19,127 nucleotides of DNA from Phycisphaerae bacterium (lineage in GTDB: Bacteria; Planctomycetota; Phycisphaerae; UBA1845): positions 1 through 19,127 of the forward strand of contig BQJS01000086.1 of the NCBI GenBank assembly GCA_021604825.1, written 5' to 3'. The notes under the pieces are model-generated. The model did no database searches. It saw only the letters and a list, made by a program, of their open reading frames with translations, and was not told the origin of the DNA. The position numbers and the translations under genes are program-made. Below, in pieces: positions 8,517 to 15,059 of the stretch. The stretch's first letter is position 1; each line of letters starts with the position of its first letter.

Positions 8517-9404
8517 TTGAGCACGCTTACCAAGATCTTCGTCGTCTTGATGGTCATCTTAAGCATCACCTTCACGACCATGACCATCAGCTTCGTCGCC
8601 AAGACCACCGGGTGGAAGACGCTCGCCGAAGACTACCAACAAGAGTTGAAAGTCGTCGAGACGCACATGCGCAGCCTGTCCGCCGCGCACGCCGCGGAAA
8701 AAACGGCATGGCTCGACTCGCGCAACATCAAGAGTGCCCGCATCGCCGAGTTGGAAAGCGTGAAAGCCTCGCAGTTGGCTGAAATCGCGGAATTGCAGGA
8801 TTCGGTTGCCGGGCTCAAAGCCGAAAAGGGGGATTCTGAAGGATTGGCCCGTCGGTTAAGCAATCAGTTGCAAGTCGCCCAGACCGGATGGAAGGAAGCC
8901 GGCGACGAACTCGACAAAATCGAAAAACGCAGCATGCAACTCGAACGTCGCAATCTCGACCTCAACGAACGCGTCAACGAGCAAACCGCTCAGATCGTCG
9001 TTCTCGTTCAAAAGCAACACTTGCTTGAACAGCAGATCAATATTCTGCGTGACGAATCCAGCAAGGTTGCCCGTGGCGGCGGAAGCAGCCGAGCCACACC
9101 GGAGGCCATCTCTTCAACGAGCATGGTCGGTGTTCGGCCCGCCACAAAATCGTCATCGGTCACACCGATTCGCGGTCGCATCCTCGAAGTCCAAGGGAGC
9201 TTGGCCACAATCAGCGTGGGAAGTGCCGACGGCGTTCGTGAAGGCATGGTCTTCGTGATCTACCGAGGTCGCGACTACATCGCCGATCTGGAAGTTTCCG
9301 ACGTCGAGCCAGGCTTGGCCGCCGGTCGAATCATGCGGGCCAAGACCATGCCACGATCGTCGGACATGGTGATGGATGAGCCGGCATTGGGATATGCCAA
9401 TTAG
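8517..9404 (+). CDS. Membrane-anchored coiled-coil protein with C-terminal beta domain; candidate cell-shape partner
   Basis: A 295-residue protein not recognised as a named family. It opens with one membrane helix (about residues 5-25, IFVVLMVILSITFTTMTISF), followed by a long coiled coil of about 150 residues (rich in E, L, A and K; HLLEQQINILRDE near its end), a Ser/Thr/Pro-rich linker, and a compact C-terminal beta-type domain of about 75 residues (GRILEVQGSLATISVGSADG, then VREGMVFVIYRG) resembling the small barrel repeats seen at the C-terminus of FlgT-like proteins. The start is TTG at 8517: AAGGAG lies 6 bases upstream, while the 11 codons before it have no ribosome site. This order (helix, coiled coil, beta domain) parallels MreC, encoded three genes downstream. 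Position before mreB suggests a role in the shape machinery; that is inference. Confidence 0.85.
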   Translation: MSTLTKIFVVLMVILSITFTTMTISFVAKTTGWKTLAEDYQQELKVVETHMRSLSAAHAAEKTAWLDSRNIKSARIAELESVKASQLAEIAELQDSVAGLKAEKGDSEGLARRLSNQLQVAQTGWKEAGDELDKIEKRSMQLERRNLDLNERVNEQTAQIVVLVQKQHLLEQQINILRDESSKVARGGGSSRATPEAISSTSMVGVRPATKSSSVTPIRGRILEVQGSLATISVGSADGVREGMVFVIYRGRDYIADLEVSDVEPGLAAGRIMRAKTMPRSSDMVMDEPALGYAN

Positions 9405-9526
9405 GCCTTTGTACGTAGGTGTTCTGTGATTTTTTGGCGGGCGGTACGGTTGCCTGCAAAGAATTCACATGTTGGGTTTCAAAGTCGCAGTCTTGCAACT
9501 GCATGATTGATAGGGAGTTTCAGTTC

Positions 9527-9673
9527 ATGGCCGACACCGGACAATCAGACCTACGACCCAACAGCAACGTGTACACCGTCTTGGTCATTGTCGCGACGAT
9601 CTTCCTGTTGGCTGCGACGGTTTTCATGAGCATGAAGGCCCAAGAGCTATACGGAAACTGGATTCCATTCTAA
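9527..9673 (+). CDS. 48-residue single-pass membrane protein upstream of mreB
   Basis: A small protein of 48 residues: a polar N-terminus of about 15 residues (MADTGQSDLRPNSN), one strong membrane helix (YTVLVIVATIFLLAATVFMS, residues ~16-35), and a short tail ending YGNWIPF. The ATG at 9527 has AGGGAG 9 bases upstream, an excellent ribosome site. The open frame runs 108 bases further upstream but that part has Cys-rich, non-conserved-looking content and no ribosome site. The gene lies between the coiled-coil protein and mreB, all on the same strand, so it may belong to the cell-shape locus. I do not recognise the family. Confidence 0.75.
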   Translation: MADTGQSDLRPNSNVYTVLVIVATIFLLAATVFMSMKAQELYGNWIPF

Positions 9674-9746
9674 CGCTGACTTTCCTCGGCGTTTTCGTTG
9701 CATTTCCTCAATCACGTAAATCACCCGATTTGACGATTTTGGCTAC

Positions 9747-9784
9747 GCATGCGCGCGGTTTTGTAGTATTATCCGGCATGCGCG
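9747..9784 (+). promoter_or_regulatory. Direct repeat GCATGCGCG flanking a -10-like AT stretch before mreB
   Basis: GCATGCGCG occurs at 9747-9755 and again at 9776-9784, 29 bases apart, with the AT-rich TAGTATTAT (9764-9772) between them. The AT stretch could be a -10 element for mreB; no good -35 is found at 16-18 bases (TTGGCT is 19 away). The repeats could bind a regulator on each side. Function unproven. Confidence 0.25.
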
Positions 9785-9840
9785 GCGACACGTAATCGTG
9801 CTGCACCACGTCATTCAAAGGCTCGAAAGGATGCTGGCCT

Positions 9841-10893
9841 GTGATCTTCGACTCACTCCTTGGCATGTTTAGCGTTGACATGGGGATCGACCTCGGCACG
9901 TGCAACACTCTGGTGTGCGTGAAGGGTGAAGGTGTGGTCCTGAACGAACCGTCCGTCGTTGCGGTAAAACGCGGTACCAATCGCGTGCTCGATAACGGTA
10001 ATGCCGTCGGTCTTGTCGCAAAGGAGATGCTCGGTAAAACCCCCGGCAGCATCAACGCTATTCGCCCCCTTAAAAACGGTGTCATCGCCGACTTCGACAT
10101 CACCGAAGCGATGCTTGGCTACTTCATTCGCAAAGTTCATGGTCGCCACAATTTCTTCCGACCGCGCGTCGTCATTGCCGTCCCGTCGGGAATCACGGCG
10201 GTCGAAAAACGCGCCGTATATAACTCGGCGGAGCGCGCCGGCGCCCGTCGCGTATTTCTAGTCGATGAACCGATGGCGGCTGGCATCGGTGCAGGATTGC
10301 CGATTGCCGAACCCACCGCGTCAATGATCGTGGACATCGGTGGCGGAACGACCGAGGTTGCAATCATGTCGCTGGCCGATATCGCGGTGTGCGAATCGAT
10401 TCGCGTCGCAGGCGACGACATGGACGAAGCCATCATCAACCACATGCGTCGCACATACAATCTGATGATCGGGTTGCAGACGGCTGAAGCGCTGAAGATT
10501 GAGATCGGTTCGGTCGGGATCGACGATGTCGACGAACAGCGCGAAGTTCGTGGCCGCGACTTGGTTAGCGGGCTACCGCGTAAGAGCATCGTTTCAAGCC
10601 AGGAAATCTGCGAAGCGTTGAAGGAGCCGATCGGTCAAATCATCGATTGCGTGATCCGGACGCTCGAAAAAGCCGAGCCTGAGTTGGCGGCTGACATCGT
10701 CGAAAACGGAATTCACCTCGCTGGCGGCGGCGCGCTGCTTCGCGGGTTGGATGAAGTGATGGAGCGTTCGACTGGTTTGGGCGTGACGGTCGTCGATGAC
10801 GCGCTGAGTTGCGTCGCCCGCGGGACGGCGATCTATCTCGAGAATCTGGCGATGTGGAAAGACACGCTCGACTCGGACATTGACGACTTGTAA
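9841..10893 (+). CDS. mreB: Rod shape-determining protein MreB
   Basis: MreB is the bacterial actin that forms membrane-bound filaments guiding peptidoglycan synthesis. The 350-residue length is normal. All actin-fold signatures are present: phosphate-1 loop MGIDLGTCNTLVCVKGEGVV (residues 14-33), VVIAVPSGITAVEKRAV, LVDEPMAAGIGAGLPI, phosphate-2 VDIGGGTTEVAIMSL, and the adenosine motif LAGGGALLRGLDEVM. The N-terminus (IFDSLLGMF) is the short amphipathic membrane-anchoring segment common in MreB of Gram-negative-type cells. The start is GTG at 9841 with AAGGA 9 bases before it. It is followed by mreC after 152 bases, but mreD, pbp2 and rodA are not in the window downstream. Confidence 0.97.
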   Translation: MIFDSLLGMFSVDMGIDLGTCNTLVCVKGEGVVLNEPSVVAVKRGTNRVLDNGNAVGLVAKEMLGKTPGSINAIRPLKNGVIADFDITEAMLGYFIRKVHGRHNFFRPRVVIAVPSGITAVEKRAVYNSAERAGARRVFLVDEPMAAGIGAGLPIAEPTASMIVDIGGGTTEVAIMSLADIAVCESIRVAGDDMDEAIINHMRRTYNLMIGLQTAEALKIEIGSVGIDDVDEQREVRGRDLVSGLPRKSIVSSQEICEALKEPIGQIIDCVIRTLEKAEPELAADIVENGIHLAGGGALLRGLDEVMERSTGLGVTVVDDALSCVARGTAIYLENLAMWKDTLDSDIDDL

Positions 10894-10968
10894 GCACACG
10901 GTTGCGCGGTTACAGTCGCCACCGCAATAGCATCTGACGGAGGCACCCGCGACGAAGGTGGATCACGG

Positions 10969-11049
10969 ATGATTCGCAACAAGAAGTACGAAAACTTCGG
11001 TCGCACCACGAATTCAAGCACCGCGACTTTCATGCGGTTCAATCCATGA
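10969..11049 (+). CDS. Possible 26-residue leader frame overlapping the mreC start (ATGA)
   Basis: An ATG at 10969 opens a 26-codon frame (beginning MIRNKKYENFGRTT) whose TGA at 11047-11049 overlaps the mreC ATG at 11046 as ATGA. AAGGTGG ends 7 bases before this ATG, one base away from the ideal ribosome site, while mreC itself has no visible ribosome site. This is the classic arrangement of translational coupling: ribosomes finishing the short frame would restart on mreC. The peptide is basic, polar and has no recognisable domain. It may be only a coupling device, or an accident of sequence. Confidence 0.4.
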   Translation: MIRNKKYENFGRTTNSSTATFMRFNP

Positions 11050-11990
11050 GTCGAATCAATCGCAAACATGCATCCAACCGTCGGACGATTCTCACCGTCT
11101 TGATTCTGATTTCGGTGGTTGGGTTTATGCTTCCCACTCGACTGACCGGAAAGTTTCTGAATTTCGTGCAGGTGATCCTACCGTTTCAAGATTGGACCAC
11201 GCGCACGACCGACGCCGTGACCGATGCCGTGTCATCTTCCGGCGAGCCCCTTTCGCCCGAAGAAGCAGAAGCAATCCGTCGCGAAAACGCCGCCCTCAAG
11301 CATCGCCTCGCCTCACTGAGCGGCGATTTCGCCGATCTCTCCAATGCCTACGCCAACGCGACACAGATCCGCGATCGTGGTCTGGACCAGGGGCGGTTGA
11401 TTCCCGCTCGGGTGGTGGCTGGCGATGCGTTTGCCTGGCGAAAGTCGCGGTTGATCAATGCCGGCACACTCAGCGGCGTTCGCGACAACTCAGCCGTCAC
11501 GACCCATCATTTCTCGCTGCAGTTGGACGACACAGACGCGGTGCGGGAGGGCTATTCTGTGCTTTGCGCAGAGGCGCTGGTTGGTTTCGTCGAGCAGGTC
11601 GGGACGCACTCCGCCCGGGTACGGATGCTAACGGACAAAGCCACCGCGCTTCGGGTCTTGGTCGCGCGGGCGGCGACGGGCAAGTTCTATCCGCTCTCCA
11701 GCGAGTTCTGGCTCGTCGGGACAGGCAGCGACAGCATGGAAATTCGCGATGTCAGCCACACCTACGTCAAGTCAACCGACGACGAGATGAACATTCGCGT
11801 GGGCGATTACGTGTTCACGTCACGAGACGATCCCAATTTGCCCGCATCCATGACCATCGGGACCATCAGCGAAATCCAACCAGATCCAGACAACTCGCTC
11901 TTGTACATCCTGAAGGTTGTGCCTCCGATGGATCACGTCGATATTCGCCAAGTCTTCGTTGTCGATCTCGGTGGCTCCCAAGCGCCGTAA
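11046..11990 (+). CDS. mreC: Rod shape-determining protein MreC
   Basis: MreC is an inner-membrane protein whose periplasmic part links MreB filaments to the wall-synthesis enzymes. The 314-residue protein has one N-terminal membrane helix (TILTVLILISVVGFMLP, about residues 14-30), a coiled coil (EEAEAIRRENAALKHRLASL, about 76-95), then the double beta-barrel core with ARVVAGDAFAWRKSRLINAG, EALVGFVEQVGTHSARVRML and GDYVFTSRDDPNLPASMTIG. The wording of the core is somewhat divergent from proteobacterial MreC but the order and length fit. The ATG at 11046 has no ribosome site and overlaps the stop of a short upstream frame; no alternative start exists in this frame back to the stop at 10935. 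mreD does not follow. Confidence 0.9.
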   Translation: MSRINRKHASNRRTILTVLILISVVGFMLPTRLTGKFLNFVQVILPFQDWTTRTTDAVTDAVSSSGEPLSPEEAEAIRRENAALKHRLASLSGDFADLSNAYANATQIRDRGLDQGRLIPARVVAGDAFAWRKSRLINAGTLSGVRDNSAVTTHHFSLQLDDTDAVREGYSVLCAEALVGFVEQVGTHSARVRMLTDKATALRVLVARAATGKFYPLSSEFWLVGTGSDSMEIRDVSHTYVKSTDDEMNIRVGDYVFTSRDDPNLPASMTIGTISEIQPDPDNSLLYILKVVPPMDHVDIRQVFVVDLGGSQAP

Positions 11991-12064
11991 TTACCCTCAG
12001 CCTATTTTGAATTACAATGAGCTCGGCGGAATTCCCCGCAGGGACAGGGTGCGATCAAGTTGTC

Positions 12065-12592
12065 ATGGCCACCACCAACCACATTTGTCGCGTATGCGAT
12101 GCCATCATAGAAGACGCCGGTTTGGGCTCGGTTTGCAAAGTGTGTGGCGTGGGCGTCAATGCGGAATTCCAAACCATTCGCGAATCAAGACCGTCATCGT
12201 TGTTTCTGTTGGCCGCCGGGCTGGTACTGTTTATCATCGCCGCGCGGGAGGTTTCGTTCGGCCAATGGGAAGCGCATCAGATTCTGATTCTGGGGCTGTG
12301 TGTGCTGGTGACTTGGGTCTTCATATCCCACCGTCCAAACGAAGTTGTTCTATGGGAGCAGGGCGTCGTGCTGATCGAGCGCGGCGGTAAGCCGCGTCAA
12401 ATCAGTTGGCATGGAATTGCAGCCGTACGATCCAATCAAAACACCAATTGCATTGAGTTCGTCGATCGTGCAAATCGCGTGACAGACTCGATTCCGGTTG
12501 AATTCCTGGGGACCTGGCGACGCGCTGATCGATTCGCCGATCAGGCGAGTTCGTACATTGTTACGCCAACGGCGCCAGACAGGAACGCCTAG
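12065..12592 (+). CDS. Zinc-ribbon, two-helix membrane protein of unknown function
   Basis: A protein of 175 residues from ATG 12065 (191 from the alternative ATG 12017). It begins with two Cys pairs, CRVC and CKVC, 13 residues apart, forming a probable zinc ribbon (residues ~8-27). Two membrane helices follow (SLFLLAAGLVLFIIAA and ILILGLCVLVTWVFIS), then a soluble C-terminal part (WEQGVVLIERGGKPRQISWH, GIAAVRSNQN) with the look of the PH-like domains found in small bacterial membrane proteins. Neither start has an ideal ribosome site: AGGGT is 14 bases from 12065, and 12017 has none but follows an AT-rich TATTTT by 8 bases. The gene follows mreC closely, so it may be co-transcribed, but nothing shows a role in cell shape. 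Confidence 0.75.
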   Translation: MATTNHICRVCDAIIEDAGLGSVCKVCGVGVNAEFQTIRESRPSSLFLLAAGLVLFIIAAREVSFGQWEAHQILILGLCVLVTWVFISHRPNEVVLWEQGVVLIERGGKPRQISWHGIAAVRSNQNTNCIEFVDRANRVTDSIPVEFLGTWRRADRFADQASSYIVTPTAPDRNA

Positions 12593-12597
12593 TGGTC

Positions 12598-12678
12598 GGG
12601 TGGCCCATGGCTTTAGCCGTGGGGAATTCAAATTCAAGCTCGCAATCGAGTCCCCACGTCTAAAGAGGTGGGCCACCC
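12598..12678. repeat. REP-like inverted hairpin pair (element A)
   Basis: Two 28-base arms (12598-12625 and 12651-12678) are inverted copies, matching at 24 of 28 positions and separated by 25 bases. Each arm begins GGGTGG and then folds on itself: stem 12604-12611/12616-12623 with loop TTTA (one G-T pair), and stem 12653-12660/12665-12672 with loop TAAA (one mismatch). This is the architecture of REP/BIME elements, which are moved by REP-associated tyrosine transposases (RAYT). It lies between the convergent ends of the zinc-ribbon gene and mcsB, where it may also act as a two-way terminator. A second such pair is at 17759-17940. Confidence 0.8.
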
Positions 12679-12716
12679 ATTTGTCGATGATGCGTCGAAC
12701 CAGCTATCAAAACGCA

Positions 12717-13775
12717 CTAGTTGTTGTGGCCCAGGCGCTGACGGAGGTAGTTGGCCCGGGCGACGCTGCGTTGCTCGCCGCTGAGCTTGCCACCGCTTCG
12801 TTTCTGCAGGTGGGCAGGTTGGATTTGCAGGAATAGTTCGTTGATGGTGCCAATGTCGAGTTGGTCGAATCGCCCCATGCTGACGCCCATCCGCAAGTGC
12901 GACAGGAAGAACATGGTCTCTTCGCTGGCCATCGCTCGGGCGTTTTCGAGGATGCCGTAGGCCCGCCAAACCTTGTCATCAAGTTGCACGCTGCGTTGAT
13001 CGGACAGCGCTTCGCGGGCAGCCCGCTCATACTCGACAATCTGCGGAATAATCTGACCAGAAAACGTCTCGATGATTTCTTCTTCGGATGGCCCCAAGGT
13101 GATCTGATTGGAGACTTGGTAGAAGTCGCCGATGGCGTCGGTCCCTTCACCGAAAAGCCCACGCACGGCCAATTTCAAATCCCGAGCGGCCCGCATCACC
13201 TTTTCAATTTCACCCGTGATCTTAAGGGCTGGCAAATGCAGCATCACCGATACCCGCAACCCGGTTCCAACATTCGTCGGGCACGCGGTCAGGTAGCCAA
13301 GTCGATCATCAAACGCGAATTCGATTTCAGCGGCCAACCGATCGTCGATGATGCTGATGTCGTTCCAAAGCGATTCGAGTTGTAGTCCGCTCTTGAGTAC
13401 CTGCATGCGAAGGTGATCTTCTTCATTGATCATCATCGCGTGTGTTTCGTTCAATGAGACGGACACGCCGCGGCTGCCATCGGCTTCGGCATGTTGGCGG
13501 CTGATAAGGTGCCGTTCGACCAAGACCTGGCGGTCCATGTCGCTGATGTTCTCAATATCGACGAAGAAGCTGTTGCTACCAAACCCGGCGCTGGAGAGGG
13601 CGTCACCCAAAGCGCGGTAGATCTCACGTTTTTCGTCACCCGAAGCGCGCGATAGAAACGGGTATCCCACGATGTTGCGGGCGAGGCGGATGCGCGACGA
13701 GATGACGATGTCAGACATCGGCCCGGTCCCGCGAAGCCACTCTCCGACGTGACCGGTCAGGTCATCGACACTCAT
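12717..13775 (-). CDS. mcsB: Protein-arginine kinase McsB
   Basis: McsB phosphorylates arginine residues in proteins; in Bacillus this marks them for ClpC-ClpP degradation and controls the CtsR repressor. The 352-residue protein belongs to the phosphagen-kinase fold: SSRIRLARN (residues 26-34) binding ATP phosphates, the catalytic loop MINEEDHLRMQ (NEEDH at 117-121), CPTNVGTGLRVSVMLHLP (165-182), and the McsB-type RGLFGEG (205-211). The length matches Bacillus McsB (about 360). The C-terminal allosteric phosphoarginine site, RDxxRA in Bacillus, reads RSVARA (336-341) here, so the Asp is replaced by Ser. The start ATG overlaps the mcsA stop as ATGA, so the two are translationally coupled. No ctsR or clpC is adjacent. 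Confidence 0.95.
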   Translation of the reverse strand: MSVDDLTGHVGEWLRGTGPMSDIVISSRIRLARNIVGYPFLSRASGDEKREIYRALGDALSSAGFGSNSFFVDIENISDMDRQVLVERHLISRQHAEADGSRGVSVSLNETHAMMINEEDHLRMQVLKSGLQLESLWNDISIIDDRLAAEIEFAFDDRLGYLTACPTNVGTGLRVSVMLHLPALKITGEIEKVMRAARDLKLAVRGLFGEGTDAIGDFYQVSNQITLGPSEEEIIETFSGQIIPQIVEYERAAREALSDQRSVQLDDKVWRAYGILENARAMASEETMFFLSHLRMGVSMGRFDQLDIGTINELFLQIQPAHLQKRSGGKLSGEQRSVARANYLRQRLGHNN

Positions 13776-14308
13776 GCCCCATCCTCCGACGTGCTGCTGG
13801 TACCTGATGTGTCGCCGCCAGTTTTTAGCGTGTTCAATTGGTCGCGAAGTCGAGCCGCTTCCTCAAAAGCTTCATTGGCGACGGCTTCTTCCAGTTGGTG
13901 TTCGAGGCTGCGGACTTGGACGCGAAGCTTCCCGACATCGTTGGTCTGCCCGGGGCGTTTGCCGCGATGCTCGTCGCAATCGTCATGGGCCCGGCGGATC
14001 AGCGGTAAGAGCAACTCGCCAAATTCGGAATAGTCCTCGGGGCAGCCCAAAAGTCCCTGGGCTCGAAACTCGCCAAAGCTGATGCCGCAATTGGGGCAGG
14101 TCAGCTGAGCCGCATCCCGCATGGCTGGCACCATCTTCACGAATTTTTCGATCATTGTGTTGATCGGTTCGTGGGGTTTCATGGTGATGCCTTCTTGCGC
14201 CGCACAGTTTTCACAATAGTGGCGCTCGACCGGTTCGCCTCCCGACTGAATATCCGTCAAGTGAACGGTCGCGTTGGCTTGATTACAGCACTGGCAGAGT
14301 ATACCCAT
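13772..14308 (-). CDS. mcsA: McsA, zinc-binding activator of McsB
   Basis: McsA is the zinc-finger partner that activates the arginine kinase McsB. The 178-residue protein shows the expected plan: an N-terminal zinc site with CQCC (residues 5-8) and CENC (32-35), a second site with CPNC (71-74), and a C-terminal UVR-type helical pair (KLRVQVRSLEHQLEEAVANE, then AFEEAARLRDQLNTLK). At the second site the usual closing CxxC reads GCPEDY, so only Cys89 is present and the fourth ligand is missing or supplied by Asp92 or a later residue (Cys111, His114). The ATG at 14308 starts MGILCQCCN, a typical beginning. It overlaps mcsB by four bases. Confidence 0.92.
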   Translation of the reverse strand: MGILCQCCNQANATVHLTDIQSGGEPVERHYCENCAAQEGITMKPHEPINTMIEKFVKMVPAMRDAAQLTCPNCGISFGEFRAQGLLGCPEDYSEFGELLLPLIRRAHDDCDEHRGKRPGQTNDVGKLRVQVRSLEHQLEEAVANEAFEEAARLRDQLNTLKTGGDTSGTSSTSEDGA

Positions 14309-14502
14309 GGGTTAGCAAGTCCGGATGCCCGTCGACGTTAAAGTGCCCCAAAACGGGCTAGACGTCATGAAAAGTCTATTTCACTGGTATAACATCGTCA
14401 ATCAGAATCAATGGCTGGACCCGATGTGTAGTTATTGCGGTCCGCTTGGGGCTCAAAGCGATCCTGCCAGCCGCGCCAGTCGAGGTCTGCGATCCGATCG
14501 GC

Positions 14503-14874
14503 CTAGCGCTGCAGGATATACGTCGCCGTGCAGCCCGGAGCTTCGGTGATGCGAACGCGGTCCAGCGTTGGGCTGAGGGTTTCGTCCAATGCCAGCTGAT
14601 CGAAAATGACCTGGGCGACGATCTCAGCCGATGGATTCTTGCCGGCCATCAGTGGGGCGTCGTTCAGATTGGTGTGATGAAGCTGCTCGGCAATCTTCGC
14701 CAGACACCGTTCAGCCGCGATGAAATCCACGACAAAACCGCACTCGTCCAATCGCTCACACGTGAAGGTGGCTGTGACGTGCCAATCGTGACCATGTAGT
14801 GGCTCGAGCGATCCATCGGGCAAGTGGACCTGGTGGGCGGCGCTGAATGTGGCTTCAACTGATGCTTCAAACAA
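14503..14874 (-). CDS. 6-pyruvoyltetrahydropterin synthase homologue, PTPS-III-like (possible folate enzyme)
   Basis: A 123-residue protein of the PTPS/QueD fold. Zinc ligands are His14 (FSAAH) and His27/His29 (LHGHDW); LHHTNLND supplies the catalytic His-Asp region and ITEAPGCTATY the pterin-binding Glu. The usual catalytic Cys before HGH (CxxxHGH in QueD) is absent; instead Glu24 gives ExxHGH, the signature of PTPS-III enzymes reported to make 6-hydroxymethyl-dihydropterin and replace FolB in folate synthesis. Start: TTG at 14874 has AAAGG 7 bases upstream and lines up with the family's usual MFE-type beginning. ATG at 14907 adds 11 residues but its GAGGG lies too close. The open frame continues upstream to 15123, but that part is not protein-like. 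Family is firm, the folate role inferred. Confidence 0.85.
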   Translation of the reverse strand: MFEASVEATFSAAHQVHLPDGSLEPLHGHDWHVTATFTCERLDECGFVVDFIAAERCLAKIAEQLHHTNLNDAPLMAGKNPSAEIVAQVIFDQLALDETLSPTLDRVRITEAPGCTATYILQR

Positions 14875-15018
14875 GACGTGGCCTTTCGCGACAAGACGGA
14901 CGTTCATTCCCTCACTTGAACATAACCGAATCGCGTCCAGAACAACAGGTCTGCCGTCGGGTGGCGAATCTTCGGCAGAATGCACAATTCGATCTTCCCC
15001 CGGACATTTGGTCGAAGC

Positions 15019-15024
15019 TACAAT
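15019..15024 (+). promoter_or_regulatory. Possible -10 box (TACAAT) for the small lipoprotein gene
   Basis: TACAAT matches the -10 consensus at five of six positions. It would give a leader of about 30 bases containing the GGAGG ribosome site (15049-15053). No convincing -35 lies at the right distance. Confidence 0.3.
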
Positions 15025-15059
15025 CGGCGGTACTGACCAATTCCCAACGGAGGCGCGCG

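Noticed and set aside
8417..8782. 121-codon plus-strand frame before the coiled-coil gene
   Set aside because: Overlaps the coiled-coil gene out of frame and has a His/Arg-rich composition typical of shadow frames.
14847..15059. Upstream extension of the lipoprotein frame
   Set aside because: The signal peptide and the GGAGG site fix the start at 15060.
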